From assembly GCF_031085175.1 (NCBI RefSeq), contig NZ_JAVHUY010000039.1, forward strand, positions 35,180 through 99,179: 64,000 nt of DNA, in the 5' to 3' direction. Made by a program: the position numbers and the translations under genes. This document shows, in pieces, positions 17,160 through 27,344 of this stretch. This stretch comes from Phytohabitans maris. Lineage in GTDB: Bacteria; Actinomycetota; Actinomycetes; Mycobacteriales; Micromonosporaceae. The notes under the pieces were generated by a model that saw only the letters and a list, made by a program, of their open reading frames with translations, searched no databases and was not told the DNA's origin. Each line of letters opens with the position of its first letter. Positions within the stretch are counted from its first letter, which is position 1.

Positions 17160-17982
17160 CCTCGGAAAGCTTTCGCTGACCGTCCGAGTCCGGGTGAAAC
17201 CAGTCGACCCGGTTGATCATGTCGAGGTTGAACCGCACCCGGTGGGCGGCGCCGCCGTCGTAGACGCACTGCCGGCCGTACGCCTTGCAGGCGGCCGCGA
17301 GCTGCGCGTTGTACGCGTCGACCCGGGCGGCCACGGTGGCGCGGCGGGCGGCGTCCGGTCCCGCGTTCGACGTCGGGTTGGCCAGGAGCGCCGGGCAGAT
17401 GCCGCGCGCCCAGGCCTTCACCGCGCGGGCCTCGGTGTGCCCGACCTCCCAGAGGCGGTTGAGGTCGGGGATGCTCACCACCAGTACGCGTGCCTTGGGC
17501 AGCCCGCTCTTGAGGCGGCCCAGAGTGTCGTCGAGGTCTCGCCGGAAGTCGGCGACCGGCGTCATCTCCTCGACCCGGGCGCGGCAGATGTCGTTGGCGC
17601 CGATCAGCACCGTCACGTACTCGACCCTGGCGTCGACCGCCTTGTCGGCCTGGGGCGGCAGGTCGGCCGCTCGGGCGCCCGGCTCGGCGAAGTTGTGCGC
17701 GTTGCCCTTGATCGCCTTGTTGTCCCCGCGCAGCCGGCGGTAGTGGCTGTTGACCAGGCCGCTCTCGCCCGTCGACCACGAGTGCCGGCCGCACCGGTGG
17801 AAAGTGATGCAGGAGCCGAGGCCGGTGGTGATCGAGTCGCCGAGGGCGGCCATCGACGACGGAAGACCGCTCTTGGACGGCGTGGTCGTGGCACCGGGCC
17901 GGCCGCCGCCGCTGCCCTCCTCGCAGGCCAGGGCCACGATCGCCGCCAAGGCGAACAGGATGGTGGTCCAGCGTCGGCGCAT
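17131..17982 (-). CDS. SGNH/GDSL hydrolase lipoprotein
   Basis: The 283-residue precursor starts at ATG 17982 (MRRRWTTILFALAAIVALAC); the Cys after ALA forms a lipobox, so the mature protein is probably lipid-anchored outside the membrane. The SGNH blocks are ALGDSITTG (Ser), VLIGANDIC (Asn) and DWFHPDSDG (Asp/His). Several cysteine pairs suggest disulfides, as in secreted lipases and esterases of actinomycetes. The 3' end overlaps the EcsC gene by 29 bases. Substrate is unknown. Confidence 0.85.
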   Translation of the reverse strand: MRRRWTTILFALAAIVALACEEGSGGGRPGATTTPSKSGLPSSMAALGDSITTGLGSCITFHRCGRHSWSTGESGLVNSHYRRLRGDNKAIKGNAHNFAEPGARAADLPPQADKAVDARVEYVTVLIGANDICRARVEEMTPVADFRRDLDDTLGRLKSGLPKARVLVVSIPDLNRLWEVGHTEARAVKAWARGICPALLANPTSNAGPDAARRATVAARVDAYNAQLAAACKAYGRQCVYDGGAAHRVRFNLDMINRVDWFHPDSDGQRKLSEVTYPRRFAA

Positions 17983-18122
17983 CGCGGCATCCCCCGATGT
18001 CTCGGTGGCGGACAGCAACGGCCTGACTACTCTAACGAAGCATCTTGGTGCGGCGCCCCCCGCTTCCGCGGAACGCCCGCGCGGCGGGCACGACACGCGG
18101 GCGGCACCTTAAGCTTCAGCGC

Positions 18123-19685
18123 ATGGATGGGCTGGGCGAGATCGTCGCGCTGGTGGCGATCGCGATGATCGGCACGGCGTTCGCCCGCAAGCTGGGGCTG
18201 CTGGCGCCGATCGTGCTGGTGGTCGCCGGGCTCGGCTTGTCGTTCCTGCCGTTCGTGCCCGAGGTGCACCTCGAGCCGGAGCTGGTGCTGGTCGGCATCC
18301 TGCCGCCGCTGCTGTACGTGGCGGCGATCGAGATGTCGGTGCCGGCCTTCCGGTTCAACCTCCGGCCGATCCTGCTGCTCGCGGTGGGGCTGGTCGTCTT
18401 CACCGCGTTCGTGGTCGGCACCGTGCTGCACCTGCTGCTGCCCGACGTGCCGTACCCGCTGTGTGTGGCCTTCGGCGCGGTGGTCGCGCCGCCCGACGCG
18501 GTCGCCGCCACCGCGGTGGCCCGGCGGATCGGGCTGCCCCGCCGGCTGGTCACGATCCTCGAAGGCGAGAGCCTGATCAACGACGCCACCGCGCTGGTGA
18601 CGCTGCGCGTGTCGGTGGCGGCCGCCACCGGCGCCGCGGTCGGCTTCCTCGACGTGGCCGCCGACGTGGCGCTCGCGGCGGGCGGCGGCATCGCGATCGG
18701 CGGGGCCGGCGCGCTGGTGCTCGCCTTCCTCCACAAGCGGATCAAGGACCCGCTGATCGACACCGCGCTCTCGCTGCTCACGCCGTTCCTCATCGTGCTG
18801 CCCGCCGAGGCCGTGCACTCCTCGGGCGTCGTGGCCGTGGTGGTCGCCGGGCTGTACATCGGCCACCGGATGCCCACGCTGATGTCGGCGGCCTCCCGGC
18901 TGCAGACCGACGGGTTCTGGCGGATGGTCCGGTTTCTGCTGGAGGGCATGGTCTTCCTGCTCGTCGGCCTCCAGCTCCGCGAGATCCTGCGCGACCTGGA
19001 CACCCCGTTGAGCGAGGTCGTCTGGGTCACCGCCGTGGTCGTGCTGACGCTGATCCTGGCGCGGTTCGTCTGGGTCTTCCCGGCCACGTACGCCGCCCGG
19101 CTCGTGCCGAGGGCGCGCCACCGGGACCCGGCCACCTCGGCCAGCTACCCGGCGGTGATCGGCTGGGCCGGGATGCGCGGCGTGGTGACGCTGGCCGCCG
19201 CGCTCGCCCTGCCCGAGACGAGCGAGGTCGCGTACCCGCGGGAGCTCTTCGTCTGGCTCGCGTTCGCGGTGATCGTCGTGACGCTGGTGCTGCAGGGCGC
19301 GACGCTACCCTGGTACGCGCGCCGCCTGCGGGTGCCGCCGGACGACCCGACCCAGGACACGCTCGCCGAGGCCGCGATCCAGAACGCGGCCAGCCGCGCC
19401 GCCCGCGACCGGCTGGAGGCGCTCGCCGACGGCGCCCCGGCGATCACGGTCGAGCGGCTGCGCGAGCTCGCCGAGCACCGAAACAACAAGGCGTGGGAAC
19501 GGCTGGGCGGCGGCGCGGAAACGCCGTCCCGGGCGTACGGTCGGCTCCGCCGCGAGATGATCGACGCGGAGCGCGAGGTGTTTCGGAGCGCCCGCGACGA
19601 GGGACGCATCCCCGAGGAGGTGCTCCGCCGGGCCCAGCGCGACCTGGACCTGGAGGAGTCCTTGCTGCAACGGACAGAGGAGTAG
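18123..19685 (+). CDS. CPA1-family Na+/H+ antiporter
   Basis: The 520-residue membrane protein has about 12 hydrophobic segments in the first 410 residues. CPA1 motifs are seen: ILPPLLYVAAIEM, FGAVVAPPDAVAATAV and ILEGESLINDATALV, where Asp and Asn/Asp residues would carry the ion. WAGMRGVVTLAAALALPE lies in a late helix. The charged cytosolic tail (about 415-520) is helical and Arg/Glu-rich. It would exchange Na+ or K+ for H+. ATG 18123 was chosen, at the start of the first membrane helix. Confidence 0.9.
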   Translation: MDGLGEIVALVAIAMIGTAFARKLGLLAPIVLVVAGLGLSFLPFVPEVHLEPELVLVGILPPLLYVAAIEMSVPAFRFNLRPILLLAVGLVVFTAFVVGTVLHLLLPDVPYPLCVAFGAVVAPPDAVAATAVARRIGLPRRLVTILEGESLINDATALVTLRVSVAAATGAAVGFLDVAADVALAAGGGIAIGGAGALVLAFLHKRIKDPLIDTALSLLTPFLIVLPAEAVHSSGVVAVVVAGLYIGHRMPTLMSAASRLQTDGFWRMVRFLLEGMVFLLVGLQLREILRDLDTPLSEVVWVTAVVVLTLILARFVWVFPATYAARLVPRARHRDPATSASYPAVIGWAGMRGVVTLAAALALPETSEVAYPRELFVWLAFAVIVVTLVLQGATLPWYARRLRVPPDDPTQDTLAEAAIQNAASRAARDRLEALADGAPAITVERLRELAEHRNNKAWERLGGGAETPSRAYGRLRREMIDAEREVFRSARDEGRIPEEVLRRAQRDLDLEESLLQRTEE

Positions 19686-19697
19686 GGAGTAACAGGC

Positions 19698-19955
19698 ATG
19701 GCGTGTACGCATCTCGCCGAGGCCGGCACGGTGGAGCCGCAGAGCACGGAGGGCTGCCAGGACTGCCTGGCCGCCGGCCACCGCGACTGGGTGCACCTGC
19801 GGCTCTGCCTCAGCTGCGGCCGGGTCGGCTGCTGCGACTCGTCACCGGCCAAGCACGCGAGCGCCCACTACCGCGCCACCGAGCACCCGGTGATCAAGTC
19901 CTTTCAGCCCGGCGAGGACTGGCGCTGGTGCTACGCGGACGAGCAGCTCGGCTGA
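19698..19955 (+). CDS. UBP-type zinc-finger protein
   Basis: The 85-residue protein is a single UBP/ZnF domain: C3-H5, then EGCQDCLAAGHRDWVHLRLC, SCGRVGCCDSS, KHASAHY and EHPVIKSFQ supply Cys/His ligands. Bacterial members are common in actinomycetes and their role is unknown. It begins 12 bases after the antiporter stop and is probably co-transcribed. Confidence 0.88.
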   Translation: MACTHLAEAGTVEPQSTEGCQDCLAAGHRDWVHLRLCLSCGRVGCCDSSPAKHASAHYRATEHPVIKSFQPGEDWRWCYADEQLG

Positions 19956-19972
19956 GTCCACCCCGTGGAGGC

Positions 19973-20851
19973 TCACGGAACCAGGGGGCGGACCTCCTGC
20001 GCGACGAAGCGGACGAAGCCCTCCAGGTCGGGCTCGTCGGGCGTGGGCTGGAGGACCACGGTGTCGGCGCCGGCCTCCACCCAGCGCTGGATGGCCTCGG
20101 CGAACTGCTCGGCGCCGCCGGCGATGCTCCGGCCCTCGATCGTGTCGTAGCCCCACTTTCTGCGCTCCCCGTCGAGGCGCTCGGCCGCGCTCGGGCCGGT
20201 CGCGGCGTGCACGTAGACGACGGTGGTGTGCGGGTCGCCGGCGCCGGTGGAGCGGCGCGCCCGCCCCTCGTCGACCAGCGCGCGGGCCGCACGCAGCTCG
20301 TCCGGGCTGTTGCCGCCGGTGACGATCGTCCCGTCGGCGATCTCGCCGCAGAGCCGCAGCGACCTCGGCCCGGTCGCGCCGGCGAAGATCGGCGGCGGTG
20401 CGGCCGGCGGCCAGTCGAGCCGGACACCGTCGAGCGACACATAGCGCCCCTTGGTGGTGACCCGCTCGCCGGAAAGCAGGGCGCGCAGCGCGTCCGCGTA
20501 CTCACGCAGGAGGGTGACCGGCGACTCGACCCGCGCCCCGACCTGGCCCATCCAGGACTGCACGCCGTGGCCGATGCCCACCACCGCGCGGCCGGGGAAG
20601 AAGCGGTTGAGCGCGGCCATCTCCATCGCGGTCAGCGCCACGTTGCGCAACGGCACGGGCAGCAGACCCACGCCGACCCTGAGCCGCTCGGTCCAGCCCA
20701 GCGTGGCGGCCATGCTGGCGATGCCGCCCTGGAGAAAGCAGTCTTCCCAGAGCCACAGCTCCTCGAGCCCCGCCTCGTCGGCGGCCCTGGCCACGGAGCG
20801 CAGCCGCTCCGGCGGAAACTGGGGCAGGTAAACGGCGCCGAGTGTCGTCAT
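19973..20851 (-). CDS. LLM-class flavin-dependent oxidoreductase
   Basis: A 292-residue luciferase-like monooxygenase: GAVYLPQFPPERLRSVARAA, LEELWLWEDCF, GVGLLPVPLRNVALTAMEMA, FPGRAVVGIGHGVQSWM and PPIFAGATGPRSLRLCGE. The pattern resembles F420- or FMN-dependent alkanal-type enzymes. Substrate cannot be told. It ends 17 bases from the convergent zinc-finger gene. Confidence 0.85.
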   Translation of the reverse strand: MTTLGAVYLPQFPPERLRSVARAADEAGLEELWLWEDCFLQGGIASMAATLGWTERLRVGVGLLPVPLRNVALTAMEMAALNRFFPGRAVVGIGHGVQSWMGQVGARVESPVTLLREYADALRALLSGERVTTKGRYVSLDGVRLDWPPAAPPPIFAGATGPRSLRLCGEIADGTIVTGGNSPDELRAARALVDEGRARRSTGAGDPHTTVVYVHAATGPSAAERLDGERRKWGYDTIEGRSIAGGAEQFAEAIQRWVEAGADTVVLQPTPDEPDLEGFVRFVAQEVRPLVP

Positions 20852-20866
20852 GCCCGCGATACTGCC

Positions 20867-21859
20867 TCACGCCCCTGACAAAGCGGCGATCAGCTCGCGC
20901 TCACGCTCGGGGCTCAGGCCGGCGGCCCGCTTGCGGTCCAGGCCCCGCTCCCGTTCCCAGGCGAGGGTGTCGGCGAGGACCTGCTCGCGCGGGCGGTGCC
21001 GCAGCCCGGCGCGGACCGCGGCGGAGCCGTCCCGGGCCATGAACGACTCCCAGCCCGGCGTGCCCACCCACATGGCCAGCGATTCTTCGCCCATGAACTC
21101 GGCGACCTCCCGCGACCGCAGCCACGCCGGCTCGGCCGGGACCACCGGGCCCTCGTGCCCGCCGACCGCGCGGGACAGCGCGATCCACTCGCCGAGCGGC
21201 AGCACCGGGCCGACCGCGTCGTACGTGCCGGTGGTGCCCGCCTCGGCGGCGCCGATCAGCCAGGCGACCAGGTCGCGCACGTCGACCACCTGCGTGGCCT
21301 GGTCGGGCACGTCCGGTACCAGCAGCGGCGCCTGGCGGTCGCGGGCGGCGCGGGCCACCCAGTAGCCGGTGCGGTCGGTGTGGTCGCCCGGCCCGCCGAT
21401 CAGTCCTGAGCGGGCGATCAGCAGCCGGTCGCCGGCCGCCGCCCGGCAGGCCCGCTCGCTGGCCACCTTCGCCTCGCCGTAGAGCTCGCGGTCGACGGTG
21501 TCGAGGTCGGTCGGCGGGAGCAGCGGGGCCGACTCGTCGGCGCCGGGCGTGCCGTAGCCGGCGTAGACGTTGCCGGAGGAGACGTACGTCCAGTGCCGGG
21601 CCCGCGGGGCGAGGGCCGCCAGCGCGCCGCGCACGAAGCCCGGCTGCCACGACACGTCGACGACCGCGTCCCAGTCGCGGTCGACCACCCCGCCGTACGC
21701 GTCCGGCGCGCTCCGGTCGGCGGCGACCAGCGTCGCGCCGCCGGCCACCGCGCCGCTCTCACCCCGCGCGAGGCAGGTCACCGCGTGCCCGCGGGACAGC
21801 GCCTCCCGGGCCAGCTCGCGACCCAACCATGCCGTGCCACCCAGGACCAGGACCTCCAT
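20867..21859 (-). CDS. NAD-dependent epimerase/dehydratase-family protein
   Basis: The 330-residue protein starts at ATG 21859 with the Rossmann loop [19 protein letters not shown]; GxxxxxG is recognisable. [10 protein letters not shown] and [10 protein letters not shown] supply Ser/Tyr-x3-Lys of the extended SDR family. The end resembles reductases acting on sugar nucleotides or isoflavone-like substrates. It is followed closely by the flavin oxidoreductase gene on the same strand (15-base gap), so they may form an operon. Substrate unknown. Confidence 0.8.
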   Translation of the reverse strand: MEVLVLGGTAWLGRELAREALSRGHAVTCLARGESGAVAGGATLVAADRSAPDAYGGVVDRDWDAVVDVSWQPGFVRGALAALAPRARHWTYVSSGNVYAGYGTPGADESAPLLPPTDLDTVDRELYGEAKVASERACRAAAGDRLLIARSGLIGGPGDHTDRTGYWVARAARDRQAPLLVPDVPDQATQVVDVRDLVAWLIGAAEAGTTGTYDAVGPVLPLGEWIALSRAVGGHEGPVVPAEPAWLRSREVAEFMGEESLAMWVGTPGWESFMARDGSAAVRAGLRHRPREQVLADTLAWERERGLDRKRAAGLSPERERELIAALSGA

Positions 21860-21925
21860 GGGACCAGACAACCAGCCGGGTACGCGGCGGCCCAGACCTG
21901 TTCACCCAGAGCGCAAGCCCGGGGC

Positions 21926-22366
21926 CTACAGGCGTGCGATCAGCAGGGCGGCGACGAGCAGCGAGAACCAGTGCAGGGCCTGGTCGGCGACGTACATGCC
22001 GCAGACCGGCGAGGTCTGCTCGGCGAAGACCGGGGATCGGGTCAGCCGCAGCAGCTGGCGCACCGGGGTGCGGCGGTCCAGGATCGCGTGGCTGACGACG
22101 GAGAAGCCGAAGCCGGCGACCACGCCGGTCGCCGATAGCGGCAGCTCCAGCGTGAACGCGGTACCGGCGAGCACCACGCCGGCGGTCAGGTGGTACGTCA
22201 ACAGGTGGCCGACCATCGCCCGCAGCCCGGCCTGTCCCTTGGCGGCCTTGTTGTCGGCCTGCTTGTCGGTCTGCGCGATGTGGTCGCCGAGCTGGTGCCC
22301 GATCAGTAACGCGAGAAGGGCCACCCCGAATGTGGCCTGGATGGTCAGTTGCTCGGCGTTCATCAT
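21926..22366 (-). CDS. DUF3307-like small membrane protein
   Basis: The 146-residue protein has four hydrophobic segments and conserved-looking polar residues: GHQLGDHIAQTDKQADNKA, GHLLTYHLT, SHAILDRRTP and DQALHWFSL. The HxxGD and DQxLH pattern resembles DUF3307 family membrane proteins. Two adjacent ATG codons (22366, 22363) could start it. It is divergent from the Nramp-like gene. Function unknown. Confidence 0.6.
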   Translation of the reverse strand: MMNAEQLTIQATFGVALLALLIGHQLGDHIAQTDKQADNKAAKGQAGLRAMVGHLLTYHLTAGVVLAGTAFTLELPLSATGVVAGFGFSVVSHAILDRRTPVRQLLRLTRSPVFAEQTSPVCGMYVADQALHWFSLLVAALLIARL

Positions 22367-22476
22367 GGCATCCTGCGCGACGGCTCAACTTCGATCAGCG
22401 TGCTACCTGACAGTTCCCTGGATTGTGGTAAAGGTCGCGCAGGTTTGAAGTATCGGGCCGGTGGGGACAGGGCCGC

Positions 22477-23901
22477 ATGACACAGACGGCTGCCGATCGA
22501 TTTCCCACCCGGCACCTGCCCCGGGTGACCGTACGAGAGCTGCCCGACCCGCCCCGGTCGCCGTGGCGGATCATCGGACCCGGGGTGGTGGCGGCCGGCG
22601 TGGGGCTGGCTTCCGGCGAGTTCGTGCTCTTCCCGTACATCGCCTCGCAGGTCGGGCTCGTCTTCCTCTGGGCGGCCGCGGTCGGCATCATCACCCAGTA
22701 CTTCCTCAACATGGAGATCGAGCGGTACACGCTCGCGACCGGGGAGACCGCGCTGACCGGCTTCTCCCGGTTCTGGCGGCACTGGGGTCTGGTCTTCGCG
22801 ATCATGGTGTACTTCGCGAACCTGTGGCCCGGCTGGTCCACCAGCTCGGCCACCATGGTCACGTACCTCTTCGGCGGCGACGCCACCTGGATCGCGGTCG
22901 GCATGCTGCTGGTCATCGGCGCCACGCTGACGCTCGCGCCGGTCGTCTACAACGCGCTGGAACGGGTCGAGTTCGTCAAGGTCGCGCTCGTCGTGGTCTT
23001 CATGGTGGTGGCGATCGGGTTCGCCATCTCGGCGAGCGCGTGGGGCGACCTGCCGGACTCGGTCACCGCGCCGGAGTTCCCGACCGAGCTCGGCTTCGCG
23101 CTCATGCTCTCCGCGCTCGTCTTCGCCGGTGCCGGCGGCGGCCAGAACCTCTGCCAGAGCAACTGGATCCGGGACAAGCGGTACGGCATGGGCGCCTACG
23201 TCCCGCGCCTGACCAGCCCGGTCACCGGCCACGAGGAGGCGGCCGCCGGCGGTGGCGGGTACGTCTTCGAGCCGAGCGAGGACAACCTGGGCCGCTGGCG
23301 CCGGTGGTGGAAGCTGGCCAACCAGGAGCAGCTCGCCACGTTCGTGCTGATCTCGTTCGTGACGATCGTGCTGATGTCGCTGCTGGCCTACTCCACCGTG
23401 TACGGCGTACCGGGCCTTTCGAACAGCGTCTCGTTTCTGGAGGTGGAGGGGGAGCGGCTCAAGCAGATCGTGGGCGGCTGGTTCGGCGTACTCTTCTGGG
23501 TGGTCGGCGCGCTGTCGCTCTTCGCCGCCGCGATGGGCATCGTCGACTACACCAGCCGGCTCGCGGCCGACGTGCTGAAGACCTCGTACCTGCCCCGGGT
23601 GTCGGAGAGCAAGCTCTACTTCGGACTCGTCTGGGGCCTGGTGGCGATCGGGTGCGGCATCCTCGTCGCCGGTTTCGACCAGCCGCTGCCGCTGCTCGTC
23701 ATCTCCGCCTGCGTCGGCGGGCTGATGATGTTCTTCTACTCGATCCTGTTGCTGGTGCTCAACCGCAAGGTGCTGCCCAGCCAGATCCGGCCGCGTGCCT
23801 ACCGGGTCGCGGCTCTGATGTGGTCGGTGGCCCTCTTCGGCGTCTTCTCCGCGCTCACCGTCTGGCAGCAGGGGGACAAGCTGCTCGACTGGCTGCGCTG
23901 A
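22477..23901 (+). CDS. Nramp-related transporter
   Basis: The 474-residue protein has about 11 membrane helices and the overall Nramp pattern. Helix 1 reads IIGPGVVAAGVGLASGEFVL, where classical Nramp has DPGN, and helix 6 reads AGAGGGQNLCQSNWIRD instead of MPHN. The manganese/iron-binding residues are therefore not canonical, so the substrate is uncertain. A hydrophilic insertion (about 232-280, containing HEEAAAGGGG) lies between helices. A purine-rich site precedes ATG 22477. A family A palindrome follows the stop by 14 bases. Confidence 0.75.
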   Translation: MTQTAADRFPTRHLPRVTVRELPDPPRSPWRIIGPGVVAAGVGLASGEFVLFPYIASQVGLVFLWAAAVGIITQYFLNMEIERYTLATGETALTGFSRFWRHWGLVFAIMVYFANLWPGWSTSSATMVTYLFGGDATWIAVGMLLVIGATLTLAPVVYNALERVEFVKVALVVVFMVVAIGFAISASAWGDLPDSVTAPEFPTELGFALMLSALVFAGAGGGQNLCQSNWIRDKRYGMGAYVPRLTSPVTGHEEAAAGGGGYVFEPSEDNLGRWRRWWKLANQEQLATFVLISFVTIVLMSLLAYSTVYGVPGLSNSVSFLEVEGERLKQIVGGWFGVLFWVVGALSLFAAAMGIVDYTSRLAADVLKTSYLPRVSESKLYFGLVWGLVAIGCGILVAGFDQPLPLLVISACVGGLMMFFYSILLLVLNRKVLPSQIRPRAYRVAALMWSVALFGVFSALTVWQQGDKLLDWLR

Positions 23902-23915
23902 CGCTCCGCGTTCGT

Positions 23916-23965
23916 GATCGAAGCTCCCGCCACGTCGTTAGAACGACATGAGGGGAGCTTTGATC
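23916..23965. repeat. Family A palindrome, copy 2 (50 bp)
   Basis: Arms GATCGAAGCTCCC / GGGAGCTTTGATC (one pair replaced by G-T) with inner TCG...CGA. It lies between the convergent Nramp-like and CPCC genes, where a bidirectional terminator would be expected. Confidence 0.85.
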
Positions 23966-23970
23966 ACGAG

Positions 23971-24222
23971 CTAGACGATCTCTTCGGGCCGGGGCTTACG
24001 CACCACGTCCCGGTACTTGGGATGGCTGGCACCGTAGAGCGCGAAGTTGAGCTTGGCCTCGCTCAGCGTCAGATCGCCGTTTGGCCCGCCCACCGCGACG
24101 AACGCCCCCGGATCCGCCTGCGCGGGGTCGGTCCAGAAGCAGACCGGGCATGTCACGCACCCGGTCCGGTAACCACAACATGGACAGCGGCTTACCACCG
24201 CAGCCTGACCCTTACCACCCAC
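23971..24222 (-). CDS. Cysteine-rich CPCC-type small protein
   Basis: The 83-residue protein starts at GTG with CPCCGYRTGCVTCPVCFW near the N-terminus, matching the CPCC domain family. Four or five Cys probably bind zinc. The tail (LTLSEAKLNFALYGASHPKY) matches family ends. These proteins often occur near toxin or immunity loci, but nothing of that kind is beside it here. Function unknown. Confidence 0.8.
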   Translation of the reverse strand: MGGKGQAAVVSRCPCCGYRTGCVTCPVCFWTDPAQADPGAFVAVGGPNGDLTLSEAKLNFALYGASHPKYRDVVRKPRPEEIV

Positions 24223-24290
24223 GCGCTCTAGCCTTTCACGCCACCCGCCCCCGGCGTAACCCGGGGACGGGTGATCGTATGGCCGATCTT

Positions 24291-27200
24291 TCAGCTACAG
24301 GTGGCGCCGTTCAGGGTGAACAGGCCGGGTCGCGGGTTGGGTCCGCTGGTCGTGGCATTGAAGCCGAACGTTTTCGACACGCCCGGTTCGATGCGGCGGT
24401 TGTGCGACTGGTTCCGCGCGGTGACCACGGCGCCGGACTGGGTGGTGTCGGCCAGCCACGACTGGGTGACCTTCTGTCCACCTAGGAACGCCCAGCGCAA
24501 CGACCACCCGTCGATCGCGGTCGTGCCGGCGTTGGCGACCGTGACCTGCGCGGTGAAGCCACCGGTCCAGGTGCCGTGCACGACGTAGCTCACCCGGCAG
24601 CGGGTCGCCGGGGTCGAGCCGGCCGCGCCCTGGTCGGCCAGGAACGAGGCGACCCAGGCCAGGGCCGAGTTCCAGTTGATCGCCACCTCGTTCGTCGCGT
24701 ACGACTCGATGTGGTCGACGTAGCAGAACATCGGCGCGCAGCCGTCCAGCAGCTGCTTGGCGTACGGGTCGTCGAGGCTGGCGTTCGCCCCGCCCGCGAT
24801 CGAGCCGGCCGGCGGGTGCGGCAGTGCGGCGTCCGCCTGGTTGGCGAAGATCCGGCTGTGCTGGTTCTGCGACGCCTTCTCGCCCCAGCCGGTCACATAG
24901 GACTGGTTGAGCGCGTTGCGGCCCAGGACGTAGTCGATGCCCTGGATCGTGCCGTCCCGGTACTTCGCCGCGCCGGAGAGGTCGTACGCGGTGGCGAGCA
25001 CCACCATGTTGTTGAGGATGTTGCTGTTGGCGCCCCAGAAGTAGGCGCCGCGGTGGCCCGGCATCGGCAGGCCGTACGCCTGGCCGGCCTGGGTGGCGAG
25101 GTAGGCGTCCGCGGCGGCGAGCACCGAGGCGCGCAGCCGGTCCCGCTCGGCGGCTGGCAGTCCACTCGGGACGGTGGCCAGGTCGAGCCGGCCGAGCGCG
25201 GCGGTGCTGCCCCAGCCGAAGCCGGTCAGGCCGAACACCTCGTCGCTGGTGTGGTGCGGTGAGGCGGTGACGTCCGCCAGGTACCCGGCCTCGCCGGTGG
25301 TGAGGTACAGCTCGGCGGCCGCCCAGTAGAACTCGTCGGTCACGTCACCGTCGCTGTACGTGCCGCCGCCGTTGCCGTCCTGCGGGTCGGCGTACACGGC
25401 CGGGTTGGCCTCGGCCGCCGCGTACGCGGTCTTCGCCGCCGCCAGCGCCCTGTCCGCGAACGCCGCGTCGTACGGCGCGAAGAGGCGGGCGCCCTGCGCG
25501 GCGGTGGCGGCGAGGTTGAGCGTGGCTGCGGTGGACGGCGCGTGCAGCTCGCGCTGCTGCGGGTCGTCCTGCGGGGCCATCGGGATGCCGGTCCAGTTGG
25601 CGTCGTGCATCTTGTGGTGCGCCATCCCGGCGAGCGGCTCGCCGGCCGGCACCTGCATCCGGAGCAGGAACTCCAGCTCCCACCGCGCCTCGTCCAGCAC
25701 GTCCGGCACGCCGTTGCCCCGCTCGGGTACCCGCAGGGTGCCGTCGGCCAGACCCGCGCCACCGCCGGCGCTCGGGGCGGTCTTGGTCCGCTCGAACGTG
25801 CTCAGCAACTGGGCGGTGGCGATGCCGCCGTTGACCACGTACTTGCCGTGGTCGCCCGCGTCGTACCAGCCGCCGCGCACGTCCAGCCGGTAGTCGCAGA
25901 CGCCGGCCTGGCAGGGTACGTCGGTGTCGCCCTTGTTGGGGGCCACGCCGAGGTGGCCGGCGGGGCGGGCGTACTCCGCGCCGATCAGGCCACCGTCGAT
26001 CTCGATGCCGCTGCGCTGGGCGTAGAAGAACTGGAGCGAGTCGGACCGGAGCTGCTTGAAGACGTCAGACGATATGTCGAACGGGTGGCTGGTCTCGCCG
26101 TCGGCGGTCAGCGTGTACCCCGTTCCCGCGGTCGTGAAGGAGCCGAAGTCGACGGTGTGGACGTTCTGCGCGGAGGCCTGGTCGGTGCCGCGCGGCGTGG
26201 TCTGGCCGCTGGCCACGACGGTGCCGGCGCTGTCCTTCAGCTGCCAGGGCAGCGCCTCGGTGGCGGTGGTGACGAGCGTCGCGCCCTTCGGGCCGGACGG
26301 GAGGTAGCCGACCTGGTTGACCCGGACGCGTGGCCCGGTCTCCGGCACGTACGGCGGCTCCTCCTCGCCGCCGAGCAGGGAGACGTTGTCGAGGCAGAAG
26401 GTGTACGCGGTGGCGTTGGCGCCGACCTGGAACGCGACCTGCGCCTGGTCGGTGTCGACCGGTGCGGTGAAGGTGAACTCCAGGCGCTGGCTCTCGGCGG
26501 TCAGCTGCACGTCCCGGCTCAGGTACGAAGTGAACGGGTCCACGCCGAGCTGCACGGCGGCCCGGACGGTGGCGCCCGGCGTCGCGCTGGCGTCGAAGGC
26601 GAACGTGTACGCCGCGCCGGCGATCAGCGGTACGTCGTTCTGGCCGACGCCCGCGTCCCACGGGTTGGCCAGGCCGCCGGGCACCTCGGAGCAGAGCTTG
26701 CCGTCGACCACCGCCGTGGAGGTGGTGCCGTACGAGTACCAGCCGCTCGTGCCGTCGTCGAAGTCGCCGTTCTCCACCTGCTCCGGCGCGCCCCCGTTGC
26801 CGCCGCCGGACTCGCTGGTCAGCGAGACGTCGTCCAGGCAGAACGTGAACGGGTCGGCCGAGCCGCCGAGCTGGAACGTGAAGACGCCGTTCGCGGAGTC
26901 GAGGGAGCCGGTGAAGTCGTACCCGAAGGTCTGGGGTGTGGTGGTGAGGGCGACGTCGCGGGACAGGACGGTGGTGTAGGGGACCTCGTCGAGCTGGACG
27001 TTCGCGCGGACGGTGACCGGCGCGGTGGCCCAGGCGGTGAAGGTCAGCCGGTATGCGTCGCCGTCGACCAGCGGGATGTCGCCGTGGCCGAGGCTGGCGT
27101 CCCAGGGGTTGGCCTGGCCGCCCGGCACCTCGGCGCAGAGGCGGTCGCCGGCGGCGGAGATCGGGGTGTTTTCGGTGCTCCACCAGGGCACGGTGCTGCC

Positions 27201-27311
27201 TTCGAAGGTGCCGTTGTCTATGTGCTCGACCTCTTCGGCGTAGGCCGTGGCGGTGAGTCCGGTGGCGGTGAGGAGGGCGGCGGCGAGGACCGCGAGGAGG
27301 CGTCGGGGCAC
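24291..27311 (-). CDS. Secreted GH9 cellulase with two N-terminal CBM4/9-like modules and C-terminal CBM2
   Basis: The precursor is about 1006 residues. It has a GTG start at 27311 behind GGAAGGGA, then a signal peptide (to about 24), CBM4/9-like module 1 (25-165, [11 protein letters not shown]) and module 2 (175-320, [11 protein letters not shown]). A CelD-type Ig-like domain (325-415) and the GH9 catalytic domain (about 420-880) follow. [14 protein letters not shown] holds the catalytic Asp residues, and [17 protein letters not shown] contains the C-terminal signature with the proton-donor Glu. The last 100 residues are a CBM2. It should hydrolyse cellulose outside the cell. An exact CebR-type operator lies just upstream. 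No frameshift is seen. Confidence 0.93.
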   Translation of the reverse strand: MPRRLLAVLAAALLTATGLTATAYAEEVEHIDNGTFEGSTVPWWSTENTPISAAGDRLCAEVPGGQANPWDASLGHGDIPLVDGDAYRLTFTAWATAPVTVRANVQLDEVPYTTVLSRDVALTTTPQTFGYDFTGSLDSANGVFTFQLGGSADPFTFCLDDVSLTSESGGGNGGAPEQVENGDFDDGTSGWYSYGTTSTAVVDGKLCSEVPGGLANPWDAGVGQNDVPLIAGAAYTFAFDASATPGATVRAAVQLGVDPFTSYLSRDVQLTAESQRLEFTFTAPVDTDQAQVAFQVGANATAYTFCLDNVSLLGGEEEPPYVPETGPRVRVNQVGYLPSGPKGATLVTTATEALPWQLKDSAGTVVASGQTTPRGTDQASAQNVHTVDFGSFTTAGTGYTLTADGETSHPFDISSDVFKQLRSDSLQFFYAQRSGIEIDGGLIGAEYARPAGHLGVAPNKGDTDVPCQAGVCDYRLDVRGGWYDAGDHGKYVVNGGIATAQLLSTFERTKTAPSAGGGAGLADGTLRVPERGNGVPDVLDEARWELEFLLRMQVPAGEPLAGMAHHKMHDANWTGIPMAPQDDPQQRELHAPSTAATLNLAATAAQGARLFAPYDAAFADRALAAAKTAYAAAEANPAVYADPQDGNGGGTYSDGDVTDEFYWAAAELYLTTGEAGYLADVTASPHHTSDEVFGLTGFGWGSTAALGRLDLATVPSGLPAAERDRLRASVLAAADAYLATQAGQAYGLPMPGHRGAYFWGANSNILNNMVVLATAYDLSGAAKYRDGTIQGIDYVLGRNALNQSYVTGWGEKASQNQHSRIFANQADAALPHPPAGSIAGGANASLDDPYAKQLLDGCAPMFCYVDHIESYATNEVAINWNSALAWVASFLADQGAAGSTPATRCRVSYVVHGTWTGGFTAQVTVANAGTTAIDGWSLRWAFLGGQKVTQSWLADTTQSGAVVTARNQSHNRRIEPGVSKTFGFNATTSGPNPRPGLFTLNGATCS

Positions 27312-27330
27312 GGCGGATCCCTTCCAGATG

Positions 27331-27344
27331 TGGGAGCGCTCCCA
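27331..27344. promoter_or_regulatory. CebR-type operator in front of the GH9 cellulase
   Basis: The 14-bp palindrome TGGGAGCGCTCCCA sits 20-33 bases upstream of the start codon. It is identical to the consensus bound by the LacI-family cellobiose repressor CebR in streptomycetes. Repression released by cellobiose or cellotriose is therefore likely. The regulator gene is not in the window. Confidence 0.85.
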
